Source: Mobilitalea sibirica (GTDB lineage Bacteria; Bacillota; Clostridia; Lachnospirales; Lachnospiraceae). From it: 64,000 nt of DNA. This document shows positions 8,847 through 17,526 of this stretch, piece by piece. The notes beneath the pieces are model-generated. The model did no database searches and was not told the origin of the DNA. It worked only from the letters and a program-made list of their open reading frames with translations. The translations under genes and the position numbers were made by a program. The stretch's first letter is position 1; each line of letters starts with the position of its first letter. Where the stretch lies: contig NZ_JAEAGR010000004.1 in NCBI RefSeq assembly GCF_015999265.1, positions 186,001 to 250,000 on the forward strand. Direction: 5' to 3'.

Positions 8847-10556
8847 TTAAAGCGGTGGTAATTCACTTCTAATCCGTTCAAATATATTAAACACATCCAG
8901 TATTCCATATCCCCAGTCACGGTTAGGATACCGAATATCCATATTTCTTCTTGCACCCCGTATCATGAACATTCTCAAATCAACCGTGCTCATTCTGGGA
9001 TATGCACCTCTTACGATCCCCCATTCTAAAAGCATGGCGGCCACACCGGTTGTATGGGCAGCGCTTACACTGGTTCCTGTCACGGGAGCAAAGCCTTGTT
9101 CTAAAGTTGGCGCCAGAATATCAACTCCGGGAGCTGCAATATCAGGCTTAATAATTTCTGTCCTGGTGTAACCTCTGCTGGCATCCTGATATAAACTATC
9201 ATCTGCTATGTTATAAGCCGTGGTTGTAATAGGAACGATTGCATTCCCTAAAGATAGAATTGTAGTATAAGGATTAGATCTTATAAAATAGGTATCACCT
9301 GAGATAAAGTTACCCATAGGTAACCAGATATGAAAACTAGGATCGATATCTCCTCTTCCATATACATTAAATCGCCATATACCAGGATCAGGCTTACTAA
9401 ATCTTAGTAAAATAAGCTGATTTCCGCTTTGTGATTCAATCATCTGATAATCAACATATATGATAGTTCGTTCAAAGATAAAGGATACTTCCCTGTTTTC
9501 ATCCAATCTGGCGGCTATTCTGGGGACATATTCCCCGGAAGGAGTCGTAATATCAATGGAAAAAATACCAGGAGAATTACCCCATAATTCCATAGAAAAA
9601 CCTTCTTCATTCTCTCCTATATTCAACTCCACTGTATCATAACCAATGCTTTCATCTATTTCACCAAAATAATGCCTTCTGTCATTTCCTTCATTCCCAG
9701 CAGCCACAACGATTCCAACTCCAGGAACCTCTGCCCGTAGAGAAAGAAAACCACTCAAGATTCCTCTACCATCATGAGCACCCTGGGAAGTACCAAGAGC
9801 AATGCATATGGCAATCGGACGATTTAACCTAAATGCAACATTACGGATATATTCTATTGCAAACAAAATATCATTTTCTTGATAGGCAACCGCCTCCTCA
9901 GGAATACGAAAAAACCTCTTCAGATACTGTTTCGCCGGTTTTAATTTCACCACAACAATCTCTGCATCCGGCACAACTCCTGTAAAATCACTTTCTGGTA
10001 CTTCATTACCTGCAGCAATCCCGGCTAACATAGTACCATGTCCGATTTCATCCATCGATGGTACAATCTCAAGAGGATTTTCACTTTGCAATGCCTCATT
10101 AATCTGCTCTGCGAAAAATTCTGTACCATAATATAAACCTTCAGGCGGGTTTTCACTCTCTATTGTCTGATCCCATATGGATACTATTCTTGTCGTATTA
10201 TCGGCATACTGAAAAATAGGATTCGTATAATCAATTCCCGTATCCAGTATTCCTACTAAAACGCCCTGCCCTCTCAGATCAAAATTGGGAATGTTCCGCA
10301 ATCTTATAATTCCGGATTCCTCCAAGCTGGCTTCACTTATAATACCTAATAAGGATGGCATAACAGAATAACCTCTCTCAAGAATTATATTTTCCGTAAT
10401 CTGTTCCACAGGCACATGAACTACTGCATAGAAAAAATTTACAATATGAACGGTAGCATCTTCAAAATCTTCAAAGACAGATAAATCTCCACTATATGAT
10501 ATTAATAAATCAGCATATTCCTCACTGACGATTCTTTGCCTCTCTTCAAAAGTCAA
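8847..10556 (-). CDS. Csp-like subtilisin serine protease with intact triad
   Basis: The 569-residue protein is a clear paralogue of the next gene downstream. It carries Asp105 (ILDTGID), His173 (GHGT) and Ser496 (GTSVSAAH), so it should be catalytically competent. It has a short prodomain and no signal peptide, as in clostridial Csp proteases that activate the cortex lytic enzyme SleC during germination. The start is a TTG behind an AGGG; the nearby ATG is in another frame. It is the first gene of a unit with the pseudoprotease (55-base gap) and the beta-helix protein. Many Lachnospiraceae carry several such proteins, so a germination role is plausible but not proven. Confidence 0.85.
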   Translation of the reverse strand: MTFEERQRIVSEEYADLLISYSGDLSVFEDFEDATVHIVNFFYAVVHVPVEQITENIILERGYSVMPSLLGIISEASLEESGIIRLRNIPNFDLRGQGVLVGILDTGIDYTNPIFQYADNTTRIVSIWDQTIESENPPEGLYYGTEFFAEQINEALQSENPLEIVPSMDEIGHGTMLAGIAAGNEVPESDFTGVVPDAEIVVVKLKPAKQYLKRFFRIPEEAVAYQENDILFAIEYIRNVAFRLNRPIAICIALGTSQGAHDGRGILSGFLSLRAEVPGVGIVVAAGNEGNDRRHYFGEIDESIGYDTVELNIGENEEGFSMELWGNSPGIFSIDITTPSGEYVPRIAARLDENREVSFIFERTIIYVDYQMIESQSGNQLILLRFSKPDPGIWRFNVYGRGDIDPSFHIWLPMGNFISGDTYFIRSNPYTTILSLGNAIVPITTTAYNIADDSLYQDASRGYTRTEIIKPDIAAPGVDILAPTLEQGFAPVTGTSVSAAHTTGVAAMLLEWGIVRGAYPRMSTVDLRMFMIRGARRNMDIRYPNRDWGYGILDVFNIFERIRSELPPL

Positions 10557-10937
10557 AAAAATCCCTACTTTTCATATCCTTACTCTATTATATAAGTAAA
10601 ATCCGGAATATATAATACAATTCTATGAACTCCACTGTCTTTCGTAGAAATAGTACGTGTTTTTCTATCCACTTAAAAGATTATATGTTAATCCCACCAT
10701 CTTCCAGATATGTTACAAAACTTCCGTTCGTGTTAAATCAACACAATCATTGACAAAACATGAGGACTTCATAAACAATAATATCGTAATATAACAACCC
10801 TATATAAAAATACTTTCATTCCTTAATTTTACAACTACGTATAAAATGCTATATATTACCTATGACCTTTCGTAACCCCTATTAATTTCAAACTTATTCC
10901 TTCATTTACTTTTCTTAATCTTTGCCATAACAGCAAA

Positions 10938-11123
10938 GGGCTGTCGCAGGTTTACGTGTGTATGTACCGAAAGTGTTTTTCATTATCGTTCAGATGGGGG
11001 TATTTTGTTCGAATCAGATTGACATATGCTTTCTATGTCATTTCTGAGACGGACAAAATACCCCCATCTGTAAACGATACGGAAATACACTCGGTACTGC
11101 ATACATAACACCTGTGGCAGCCC
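10938..11123. repeat. 186-bp imperfect palindrome downstream of rplT
   Basis: Two arms of about 72 bases pair almost throughout: 10938-11012 with 11052-11123. The best block is CAGATGGGGGTATTTTGT, matched exactly in the opposite arm. The outer ends are GGGCTG and CAGCCC. The element starts 28 bases after the rplT stop and could end transcription of the infC operon, yet it is far larger than a normal terminator. Its sequence differs from the palindromes at 20318 and 39171. The rest of the gene-free stretch 10557-11151 is AT-rich and shows nothing recognisable. Confidence 0.75.
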
Positions 11124-11151
11124 TCATATATATTTCATTGGTTCTTTTTAT

Positions 11152-11508
11152 TTACGCAAGCTTTGATTTTGCAACCTCAGCCAGAGAAGCGAATCCCTGA
11201 GCATCATTGATTGCCATATCAGAAAGCATTTTTCTGTTAATTTCAACGTCAGCTAACTTCAAACCATGCATTAATTTGCTGTAAGATAAACCATTCATTC
11301 TTGCAGCAGCATTAATTCTTGCAATCCATAACTGTCTGAATTGTCTCTTTCTTTCTTTTCTACCTGCAAAGGATGTGTTTAAAGCTCTCATAACTGATTG
11401 CTTTGCTACTCTATATTGTTTTGATCTGGCTCCTCTATAACCCTTAGCCAGTTTTAATACTTTATTATGTCTCTTCTTAGCGTTCAATCCGCCTTTAACT
11501 CTTGCCAT
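11152..11508 (-). CDS. rplT: 50S ribosomal protein L20
   Basis: This is a highly basic 118-residue protein of the usual L20 length. Conserved stretches include [30 protein letters not shown] and the C-terminal RKMLSDMA. L20 binds 23S rRNA early in 50S assembly and in Firmicutes represses its own operon through the infC leader. It is the last gene of infC-rpmI-rplT, 27 bases after rpmI, with a strong AAGGAGG site. Confidence 0.98.
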   Translation of the reverse strand: MARVKGGLNAKKRHNKVLKLAKGYRGARSKQYRVAKQSVMRALNTSFAGRKERKRQFRQLWIARINAAARMNGLSYSKLMHGLKLADVEINRKMLSDMAINDAQGFASLAEVAKSKLA

Positions 11509-11535
11509 CTTCTATTCCTCCTTATCACCTATCTC

Positions 11536-11733
11536 TTAAAGATATGGTAAGATTTTCTTCATGTTTTTTACATTAGTAGCATCTGTGATCGTTGCTTTTC
11601 TAAGATTTCTTTTTCTCTTAGCGGATTTTTTTGTTAAGATATGACTTTTATAAGCCTTCATTCTTTTTAATTTTCCGGTACCTGTTTTCTTGAAACGCTT
11701 CGCTGCTGCGCTGCTTGTTTTTAATTTTGGCAT
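11536..11733 (-). CDS. rpmI: 50S ribosomal protein L35
   Basis: This 65-residue basic protein has the L35 pattern: [20 protein letters not shown] at the start, then [15 protein letters not shown]. It is a late-assembling component of the large subunit. It lies between infC and rplT with an AAGGAGG site, the invariant Firmicutes order. Confidence 0.98.
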   Translation of the reverse strand: MPKLKTSSAAAKRFKKTGTGKLKRMKAYKSHILTKKSAKRKRNLRKATITDATNVKNMKKILPYL

Positions 11734-11817
11734 GATGCTTCCTCCTTAATATTAATACAGCTTCGTGAACACTTTACCCTAGGTAAGCAACCTTCAGTCT
11801 TGCTGTTTATTCGTATT

Positions 11818-12324
11818 TTAACGTTTCTCTGATAAGAACATAATCATATTTCTGCCTTCTAGCTTAGCCGGTTTTTCAACGACAGCGATATCTTCCAGCT
11901 TAGTATAGAAAGTATCCAGGATTACTTTAGAGGATGATGTATGAGCCATCTCACGGCCTCTAAAACGCAGAGTCACCTTAACTTTATCACCTTTGGTAAT
12001 AAATTTTCTGGCCATGTTCGCCTTCGTGTTCAAATCATTATCATCAATGTTTGGTGATAAACGAATCTCTTTCACTTCGGTAATCTTCTGCTTTTTCTTA
12101 GCTTCTTTTTCTTTTCTGGACAACTCATATCTATACTTACCGTAATCGATAATTTTACATACCGGCGGTTTTGCTGTCGGAGCAATTTTTACCAGGTCCA
12201 GATTTGCATCTTTTGCAAGCTTCATTGCATCCTTAGCAGACATGATACCCAACTGCTCTCCGTTCTCACCAATCAGGCGAATCTCTTTATCCCTGATTTG
12301 TTCATTAATCATTAAATCGCTAAT
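11818..12324 (-). CDS. infC: Translation initiation factor IF-3, ATT start
   Basis: The protein of 168 residues keeps the IF-3 N-terminal (INEQIRDKEIRLIG) and C-terminal (KVTLRFRGREMAH) domains. The frame extends to an ATG at 12351, but the strong GGAGGTG lies inside that extension and sits seven bases before an ATT at 12324-12322. This gives the classical N-terminus beginning with SDLMINEQIR. Rare ATT/ATC/ATA starts are a hallmark of infC and allow IF-3 to repress its own translation. The gene opens the infC-rpmI-rplT operon behind a leader with a transcription terminator. Confidence 0.95.
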   Translation of the reverse strand: MSDLMINEQIRDKEIRLIGENGEQLGIMSAKDAMKLAKDANLDLVKIAPTAKPPVCKIIDYGKYRYELSRKEKEAKKKQKITEVKEIRLSPNIDDNDLNTKANMARKFITKGDKVKVTLRFRGREMAHTSSSKVILDTFYTKLEDIAVVEKPAKLEGRNMIMFLSEKR

Positions 12325-12414
12325 AGTACTACACCTCCATAGGTTATTCATTGCATTATACAGTTTCTACTGCGGGTTATCCCCCACAGTTATTTTCATC
12401 TTTATTTGCTTCGC

Positions 12415-12447
12415 AAAAAAAAGATGGATAACAAAGATTATCCATCT
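12415..12447 (-). terminator. Leader terminator (attenuator) upstream of infC
   Basis: A perfect 10-bp stem (12438-12447 with 12422-12431, loop of 6) is followed on the minus strand by seven Ts (12421-12415). It lies between the promoter near 12611-12639 and the infC start, so it must be bypassed for expression. Firmicutes L20 leaders have this design, with L20 stabilising the terminated form. A second stem (12499-12508 with 12525-12534) lies upstream and may belong to the L20-binding fold. Confidence 0.8.
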
Positions 12448-12610
12448 GTAAGTACAAATACACATTAATTCCGTCAAAGGAACCTATATTATTCGTTCTT
12501 ATTACATTAACCCGTTCACTGTAAAATGTAATAACTTTTACGCTATGGGTGAGAGATGGATACTCTTCTTTTCTCTTACTATATGAATGATAAACATTCA
12601 CAGTGAACCA

Positions 12611-12639
12611 AGTATAACATACCGATCAATATATGTCAA
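12611..12639 (-). promoter_or_regulatory. SigA-type promoter of infC-rpmI-rplT
   Basis: TTGACA at 12639-12634 and TATACT at 12616-12611 are separated by exactly 17 bases. Transcription from about 12604 would give a leader of roughly 280 bases before the ATT start, containing the terminator at 12447-12415. Confidence 0.8.
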
Positions 12640-12725
12640 GCAAAAACACAAAAACATCGAAGTTCTTATAAATTCAAGTTTCATTTATAACTTTGCATAG
12701 GAAATCTACTGCTTGTGTAATTATC

Positions 12726-13349
12726 TTATCTATCAATTCTTGATTTTCTGTAAAAAATATCAATTGCTTTGGAAGTTGCCGTTCCAAGAATCAAACACGC
12801 CACTGCTTCCACCAGGATATTTCCTCCCACCAATGCAATGATAAATGCAAATACGTTATTTGTTCCTAAACCTTCTGCAATTCCTTGAATATATTCCGTA
12901 TTATAGAAAAATAATACCAATGCACCCATAAAGAAAATTGTATTTAACAATGGACTCGCTATACTTGCCACTGCATAGGATATACTCTTTGTTTTTTCAT
13001 TTTTTCTTAAAGCAACAAAAATTAATCCGGTTATCCATCCCATAAGGATTCTGGGAATTATGGTGACAATAAAGGTTCCCACCGGATTGATTGCTAACAG
13101 GGCTACTCCAAAGGGGCTCAAACCAAAGCATTGTATAAAGCTGGTAATACCAAATACACCACCTAAGATAGCGCCGCTTACCGGACCCATCACGATTGCT
13201 CCTACGGCAACTGGAACTGCAATTAATGCAATCTCTAATCCCAGTGTTTTAATATAACCAATCGGTGTAAATGCCATTAATACAATGATGGAAGTAAATA
13301 ACCCTAGCTGTACCATTTTTAATGTACGATTGTTTGTTATTGTTTTCAT
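12726..13349 (-). CDS. ECF transporter S component (substrate-binding membrane subunit)
   Basis: This 207-residue protein has about six hydrophobic segments and matches the general ECF S-component pattern, with LEIALIAVPVAVGAIVMGP followed by GGVFGITSF and INPVGTF. S components capture a vitamin and dock to a shared EcfA/A'/T module encoded elsewhere. The pattern recalls the pantothenate (PanT) group, but the substrate cannot be fixed from sequence alone. An upstream in-frame ATG at 13415 is rejected because AAGGAGG sits just before the ATG at 13349. A long attenuator-like leader precedes the gene, suggesting ligand-dependent control. Confidence 0.8.
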   Translation of the reverse strand: MKTITNNRTLKMVQLGLFTSIIVLMAFTPIGYIKTLGLEIALIAVPVAVGAIVMGPVSGAILGGVFGITSFIQCFGLSPFGVALLAINPVGTFIVTIIPRILMGWITGLIFVALRKNEKTKSISYAVASIASPLLNTIFFMGALVLFFYNTEYIQGIAEGLGTNNVFAFIIALVGGNILVEAVACLILGTATSKAIDIFYRKSRIDR

Positions 13350-13812
13350 AATATCCTCCTTCTTGTCTGTAAGATCATGATTTGTTATTAGTATGAAACA
13401 TTTCATACTTTCCAATTACGAACCATAGGAAGAATTCCTTATTCATTGAGATAGCATACCATATATCAGACAAGAATAATGCATTACTCACATTTACTTT
13501 CGTGCAAATAAAAAACGACATTGCTGACCAATGTAAAATTTGGTTTAAGCATGTCGGCACACTAAAATTCCATTCGAAATAAGCATTATACGCTTTTATT
13601 CTGAACAAAACCTTTTTAGTTCCTGCCGCTTCCATTGCTTGGGTCAAGACTATCTTATTATTCAGGTTATTCCTCTATGATATGAAAGATTAATCTGTAG
13701 TATTAGGATCTTTCATGCTACATTTATAATCTTCTCGCCTCACTATCGAGTGCGTTAGACCGTATCGCAATCATGAAACACTCTAACATAATTAATCTTT
13801 CAATTTATTGTA
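13350..13812 (-). promoter_or_regulatory. Long structured leader of the ECF S component (candidate riboswitch)
   Basis: From a predicted start near 13812 the transcript would run about 460 bases before the coding region. It contains a stem at 13720-13682 (ATGAAAGAT with ATCTTTCAT), a possible stem near 13795-13760 (GTTAGA with TCTAAC), a Rho-independent terminator at 13556-13510, and a 9-bp hairpin at 13409-13390. I looked for T-box, TPP, FMN, cobalamin, THF, preQ1, SAM and purine signatures and recognised none. The segment carries no convincing gene. Confidence 0.5.
13510..13556 (-). terminator. Terminator inside the ECF leader
   Basis: A long bulged stem pairs CGACATGCT with AGCAATGTCG (13556-13516), with an inner ACCAA/TTGGT pairing, and is followed by six Ts on the minus strand (13515-13510). 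It lies about 160 bases upstream of the start codon of the ECF S component, where only an attenuation role makes sense for a same-strand terminator. Confidence 0.65.
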
Positions 13813-13818
13813 TCTATT

Positions 13819-13847
13819 ATCATAAAGGAAGAATAAAAAAATTGCAA
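13819..13847 (-). promoter_or_regulatory. Promoter of the ECF S component leader
   Basis: TTGCAA at 13847-13842 and TATGAT at 13824-13819 are separated by 17 bases. It lies just after the stop of the CPBP gene that ends at 13858. Confidence 0.55.
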
Positions 13848-13857
13848 GTGAATTTTA

Positions 13858-14703
13858 TCAATCAATTTTATCTTCCTTTAATCTATATAAGCCAAATGAG
13901 ATAGTGATCCCTCCGATCACTCCTAAGCCCAAATACATATTGATAGGCATATCACCGGGATATAGTATATAGATATAGGCTGCTGCATTTATAACCATAT
14001 GTAAGAATATGGACGCAAGAATCGATTGGAACTTATAACAAATATACCCCAGTAAAATACCGTTAGCAAAAGCATAGATACCCTGTATGATATTTGTATG
14101 ATAAACCCCAAAAATTATCGCCTGTAATATATTCGCTCCGATAAACGGAAAGGATTGGCGCAGCTTATTTAACATGACTCCCCTAAAAATCATCTCCTCA
14201 ACAATCGGAGCAATGATCACAGAGTATATAACAATCATAATAGGATGGCCGACAAAGATTGAGTTCATAATCTCGCTATATTCTTCAAATAACTTAGTAA
14301 AAAATGGTAGCAGTACATTCAACAATGCTGAAATGAAAAACTGACAACCCAATCCTATAAGAATTAGGTTACCGGTGTTGCTAAATGAAAAAATACTTCC
14401 GATTCTTCTCTTGGGGTTATTTATATTAATCCTACGATACCATTGGACAAATATAATTCCACAGAATATCATGATAAAGATGCCAAACAAATTTTTAAGT
14501 TCCGGACTTATCATGGCTCTGTTTTCCACTCTCATTCGTATCAAATCAGAATCCGTAATCCCCTGTCCTTTCAGCTCGGCTTCAACGGTTAATCGAATAT
14601 AAAATTGATAGATTGCCGTAAGGACCTGATATGCTAATCCCTGCAATCCCAGAGCAGCGAAAAATGGTGTAATACCCTCGAATACCTTAATAAAATATCT
14701 CAT
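13858..14703 (-). CDS. CPBP family intramembrane metalloprotease
   Basis: This 281-residue protein has seven or eight hydrophobic segments. The CPBP motifs are complete: EEMIFRG (Glu pair and Arg), FGVYHTN (His) and HMVIN (His/Asn). The fold is that of Rce1-type membrane proteases. It stands alone between cellobiose phosphorylase and the ECF S component, so no partner or substrate is suggested by context. Confidence 0.85.
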   Translation of the reverse strand: MRYFIKVFEGITPFFAALGLQGLAYQVLTAIYQFYIRLTVEAELKGQGITDSDLIRMRVENRAMISPELKNLFGIFIMIFCGIIFVQWYRRININNPKRRIGSIFSFSNTGNLILIGLGCQFFISALLNVLLPFFTKLFEEYSEIMNSIFVGHPIMIVIYSVIIAPIVEEMIFRGVMLNKLRQSFPFIGANILQAIIFGVYHTNIIQGIYAFANGILLGYICYKFQSILASIFLHMVINAAAYIYILYPGDMPINMYLGLGVIGGITISFGLYRLKEDKID

Positions 14704-14760
14704 GTGATAGTACCTCTTCTAATACATTATATTATTGCACTGTGGCATCCTTAATAAAAG

Positions 14761-14858
14761 TGGACTGTTACAAAATGAAGCATCTGAGAATATAACTTAC
14801 TCCAATACACTATTGATAGATAAGTTATATTCCCTTCATCTTCATCTTGAACAGCCCA
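14761..14858 (-). terminator. Large terminator hairpin after cellobiose phosphorylase
   Basis: An imperfect stem of about 98 bases begins ten bases after the stop. It has a perfect 12-bp core (GAATATAACTTA with TAAGTTATATTC) and outer arms pairing GGGCTGTT with AACAGTCC. On the minus strand it ends in CTTTTATTA. It could end transcription or protect the 3' end. Confidence 0.6.
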
Positions 14859-14867
14859 AAGTTTTTA

Positions 14868-17306
14868 TTATCCCAGTATAACCTCAGCTACATGTTTTTT
14901 CTTATCACCAAAGATCGGTAAGATATTACCTTCCACTTCTTTACCATCTACGGTAAGTTTTACCACTCCTGAAGATACATGGTTCGGATTCTTTATCGTA
15001 ATCTCATAAATATCTCCTCTGAATTCTCTGGTAATCTTATATCCATCCCAGCTCTTAGGAATGGAGGGGTCAATCTGCAAACCGTCATATTCCGGTTTTA
15101 TTCCCAGTATATATTGGGAAATAGCAATGAAATTCCAAGAGGCTGTTCCTGTCAACCAAGAGTTCTTCGCTTCTCCATGACGTTTCGCGTCCTTTCCCGC
15201 TACCATCTGTGAATATACATACGGCTCCATCCTATGAATTTCCGAATATTCCTCTGTATAAGCAGGCGCGATTCTTGTATAGTAATCAAATGCCTTGTCA
15301 CCTCTTCCGACCAAAGCCTCTGCCGCCATGATCCATGCATTATTATGACAGAATATTCCGGCATTTTCTTTATAACCCGCAGGATAGGTTGAGATTTCAC
15401 CATATTCCACATAATATTTTGTAAAGGCAGGATTTTGCAATACCAGACCGTATTTGGTAGCCAGCCTCTCTTCTACGGCATCCAAAGCCTTAATTGCCTT
15501 ACCATCCTCCATACCACAGTTACCCATGATACATAAGCCCTGTGATTCAATAAAGATTTTACCTTCCTCATTATCGTCACTTCCGACTTTTCTGCCAAAA
15601 TCATCATAAGCACGAACAAACCAGGAACCATCCCAACCATGCTCCATTATGGTTTTTCGCATCTTGTCAACTTCTAAGTACGCCCTGTCAGCTTCGCTAT
15701 CATTACCGGTCTTCTTCATCAGTTTGGCATACTCTTCTCCTATATAGCAGAACATACCGGCTATCATAACGGATTCAGCCACCTTACCATCCTTGCTGGT
15801 TGTCGTCTGGAAGGATTCACCCGGTTCCATGGAGAAGCAGTTTAAGTTAAGGCAGTCATTCCAATCGGCACGACCGATTAATGGAAGCCCGTGAGGTCCA
15901 AGATTATGAATTACATGGTCAAAGGAACGCTTTAAGTGATCGGATAAAGGCGTACTCTTTGTTTCATCATTATCAAATGGAGTCATAACATCTAAGATGC
16001 TAAAATCTCCGGTTTCCTTAATATAGGCAACTACAGCCAAAATCAGCCATAATGGATCATCATTAAAGTTACCCCCGATTTCATCATTACCCTTTTTCGT
16101 CAATGGCTGGTACTGGTGATAAGCACCACCATCCTCTAATTGTGTGCTAGCCAGATCAATGATACGTTCTCTGGCACGATCCGGAATCTGATGTACAAAG
16201 CCAAGTAAATCCTGGTTTGAATCCCGAAAGCCCATTCCTCTACCGATACCGGACTCAAAATAAGAAGCACTTCTGGAAAGATTAAAGGTAACCATACACT
16301 GATATTGATTCCATATATTTACCATCCGATTTAACTTATCATCCGCTGAGTCAATTCTGTATTTTGAGAGGAGTTGATCCCAATATTCAGACAGCTCCTT
16401 CAGAGCCTTATCAACCGCATCTACTGTTTTGAAAGCCTCTATCATTGCTTCTGCTTTCTTCTTATTAATAATGTTCTTACTTTCCCATTTATCCTCCAGG
16501 TCATTTTCTACATATCCCAGCAGGAAGATGTATTCCTTAGTTTCACCCGGCTCAAGATCCACTTCAACACAGTGGGAAGCGATTGGATGCCATCCATCTG
16601 CGACTGAATTATTTGATTGACCTGCATATACCGCCTGAGGATTTTCAAAGCCGTTATAAGTTCCAATAAAGCTCTCCCGATCAGAATCAAAACCACAAAT
16701 CGGAGCATTTACTGAGAAGAACGCATAATGATTGCGTCTTTCCTTATATTCTGTCTTATGATATATTACAGATCCCTTTACTTCCACCTCACCGGTATTG
16801 TAATTTCTCTGAAAATTAGTCATATCGTCAAGGGCATTCCATAAGCACCATTCCACGAAAGAAAACAATTTAACCTTCTTATTATCATTCGTTTTGTTTT
16901 TTACGATTACCTTGTGTACCTCAGCGTTGGTATTCAAAGGTACAAAAAAAGTAATATTGGTTTCTACTCCTCCCCGCTCCCCAGAGATTTTCGTATAACC
17001 CATACCATGTCTGCACTCGTAGTTTTCTAACTCTTTCTTTGCAGGTGCCCATCCGGGAGACCATACATCACCGCCGTCATTGATATAGTAATAACGGCCA
17101 CCACCCAGATCCAGAGGAACATTGTTATAACGAAAACGGGTGATCCTCCTAAGTTTTGCATCCTTATAAAAACTATAACCTCCGGCAGTATTTGATATTA
17201 ATGAGAAATACTCCTGAGATCCAAGGTAGTTAATCCAAGGATATGGTGTTGTTGGTGTCGTAATTACATATTCTCTGTTCAAGTCATCAAAAAATCCGTA
17301 TTGCAT
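14868..17306 (-). CDS. Cellobiose phosphorylase (GH94)
   Basis: The 812-residue enzyme should split cellobiose with phosphate into glucose 1-phosphate and glucose in the cytosol, saving ATP. The N-terminus ([21 protein letters not shown]) and active-site block [15 protein letters not shown] match clostridial cellobiose phosphorylases closely; Asp484 in WND is the expected general acid. Length equals the family norm. The start is the ATG at 17306 behind AAGGAGG rather than the upstream in-frame ATG at 17393. A cellodextrin or other disaccharide phosphorylase is less likely. No sugar transporter is adjacent. Confidence 0.92.
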   Translation of the reverse strand: MQYGFFDDLNREYVITTPTTPYPWINYLGSQEYFSLISNTAGGYSFYKDAKLRRITRFRYNNVPLDLGGGRYYYINDGGDVWSPGWAPAKKELENYECRHGMGYTKISGERGGVETNITFFVPLNTNAEVHKVIVKNKTNDNKKVKLFSFVEWCLWNALDDMTNFQRNYNTGEVEVKGSVIYHKTEYKERRNHYAFFSVNAPICGFDSDRESFIGTYNGFENPQAVYAGQSNNSVADGWHPIASHCVEVDLEPGETKEYIFLLGYVENDLEDKWESKNIINKKKAEAMIEAFKTVDAVDKALKELSEYWDQLLSKYRIDSADDKLNRMVNIWNQYQCMVTFNLSRSASYFESGIGRGMGFRDSNQDLLGFVHQIPDRARERIIDLASTQLEDGGAYHQYQPLTKKGNDEIGGNFNDDPLWLILAVVAYIKETGDFSILDVMTPFDNDETKSTPLSDHLKRSFDHVIHNLGPHGLPLIGRADWNDCLNLNCFSMEPGESFQTTTSKDGKVAESVMIAGMFCYIGEEYAKLMKKTGNDSEADRAYLEVDKMRKTIMEHGWDGSWFVRAYDDFGRKVGSDDNEEGKIFIESQGLCIMGNCGMEDGKAIKALDAVEERLATKYGLVLQNPAFTKYYVEYGEISTYPAGYKENAGIFCHNNAWIMAAEALVGRGDKAFDYYTRIAPAYTEEYSEIHRMEPYVYSQMVAGKDAKRHGEAKNSWLTGTASWNFIAISQYILGIKPEYDGLQIDPSIPKSWDGYKITREFRGDIYEITIKNPNHVSSGVVKLTVDGKEVEGNILPIFGDKKKHVAEVILG

Positions 17307-17354
17307 GTAAATTTCCTCCTTAAAATTATTTGTACTCTCCAACATTTCCATTAT

Positions 17355-17383
17355 AGTATACCTTATTAACCATTTCAATTCAA
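17355..17383 (-). promoter_or_regulatory. Promoter of cellobiose phosphorylase
   Basis: TTGAAT (17383-17378) and TATACT (17360-17355) are 17 bases apart, about 50 bases upstream of the ATG. No clear CcpA or other operator was recognised near it. Confidence 0.6.
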
Positions 17384-17439
17384 AATAATCCAAAATTGCT
17401 ATAAAATATTAGAGTTAAATTAGAAAAAATTACTTCCAG

Positions 17440-17468
17440 TTGACAAATAAATACTATTTCAATATACT
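17440..17468 (+). promoter_or_regulatory. SigA-type promoter of the gene at 17527
   Basis: TTGACA (17440-17445) and TATACT (17463-17468) are separated by 17 bases, near consensus. It is divergent from the cellobiose phosphorylase promoter, within a shared region of about 220 bases. Confidence 0.75.
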
Positions 17469-17526
17469 ATGAATAGCTTTCAAGCTAATAACAGATAATT
17501 TTAATAAAATGACAGGGGGCAATCAT

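Noticed and set aside
12377-12601. 74-codon open frame upstream of infC
   Set aside because: It spans the leader terminator and its T-run, lacks a good ribosome binding site and has no protein-like pattern; it is the infC leader.
13375-13647. 90-codon open frame upstream of the ECF S component
   Set aside because: It overlaps the leader terminator and hairpins and shows no conserved composition; treated as leader RNA.
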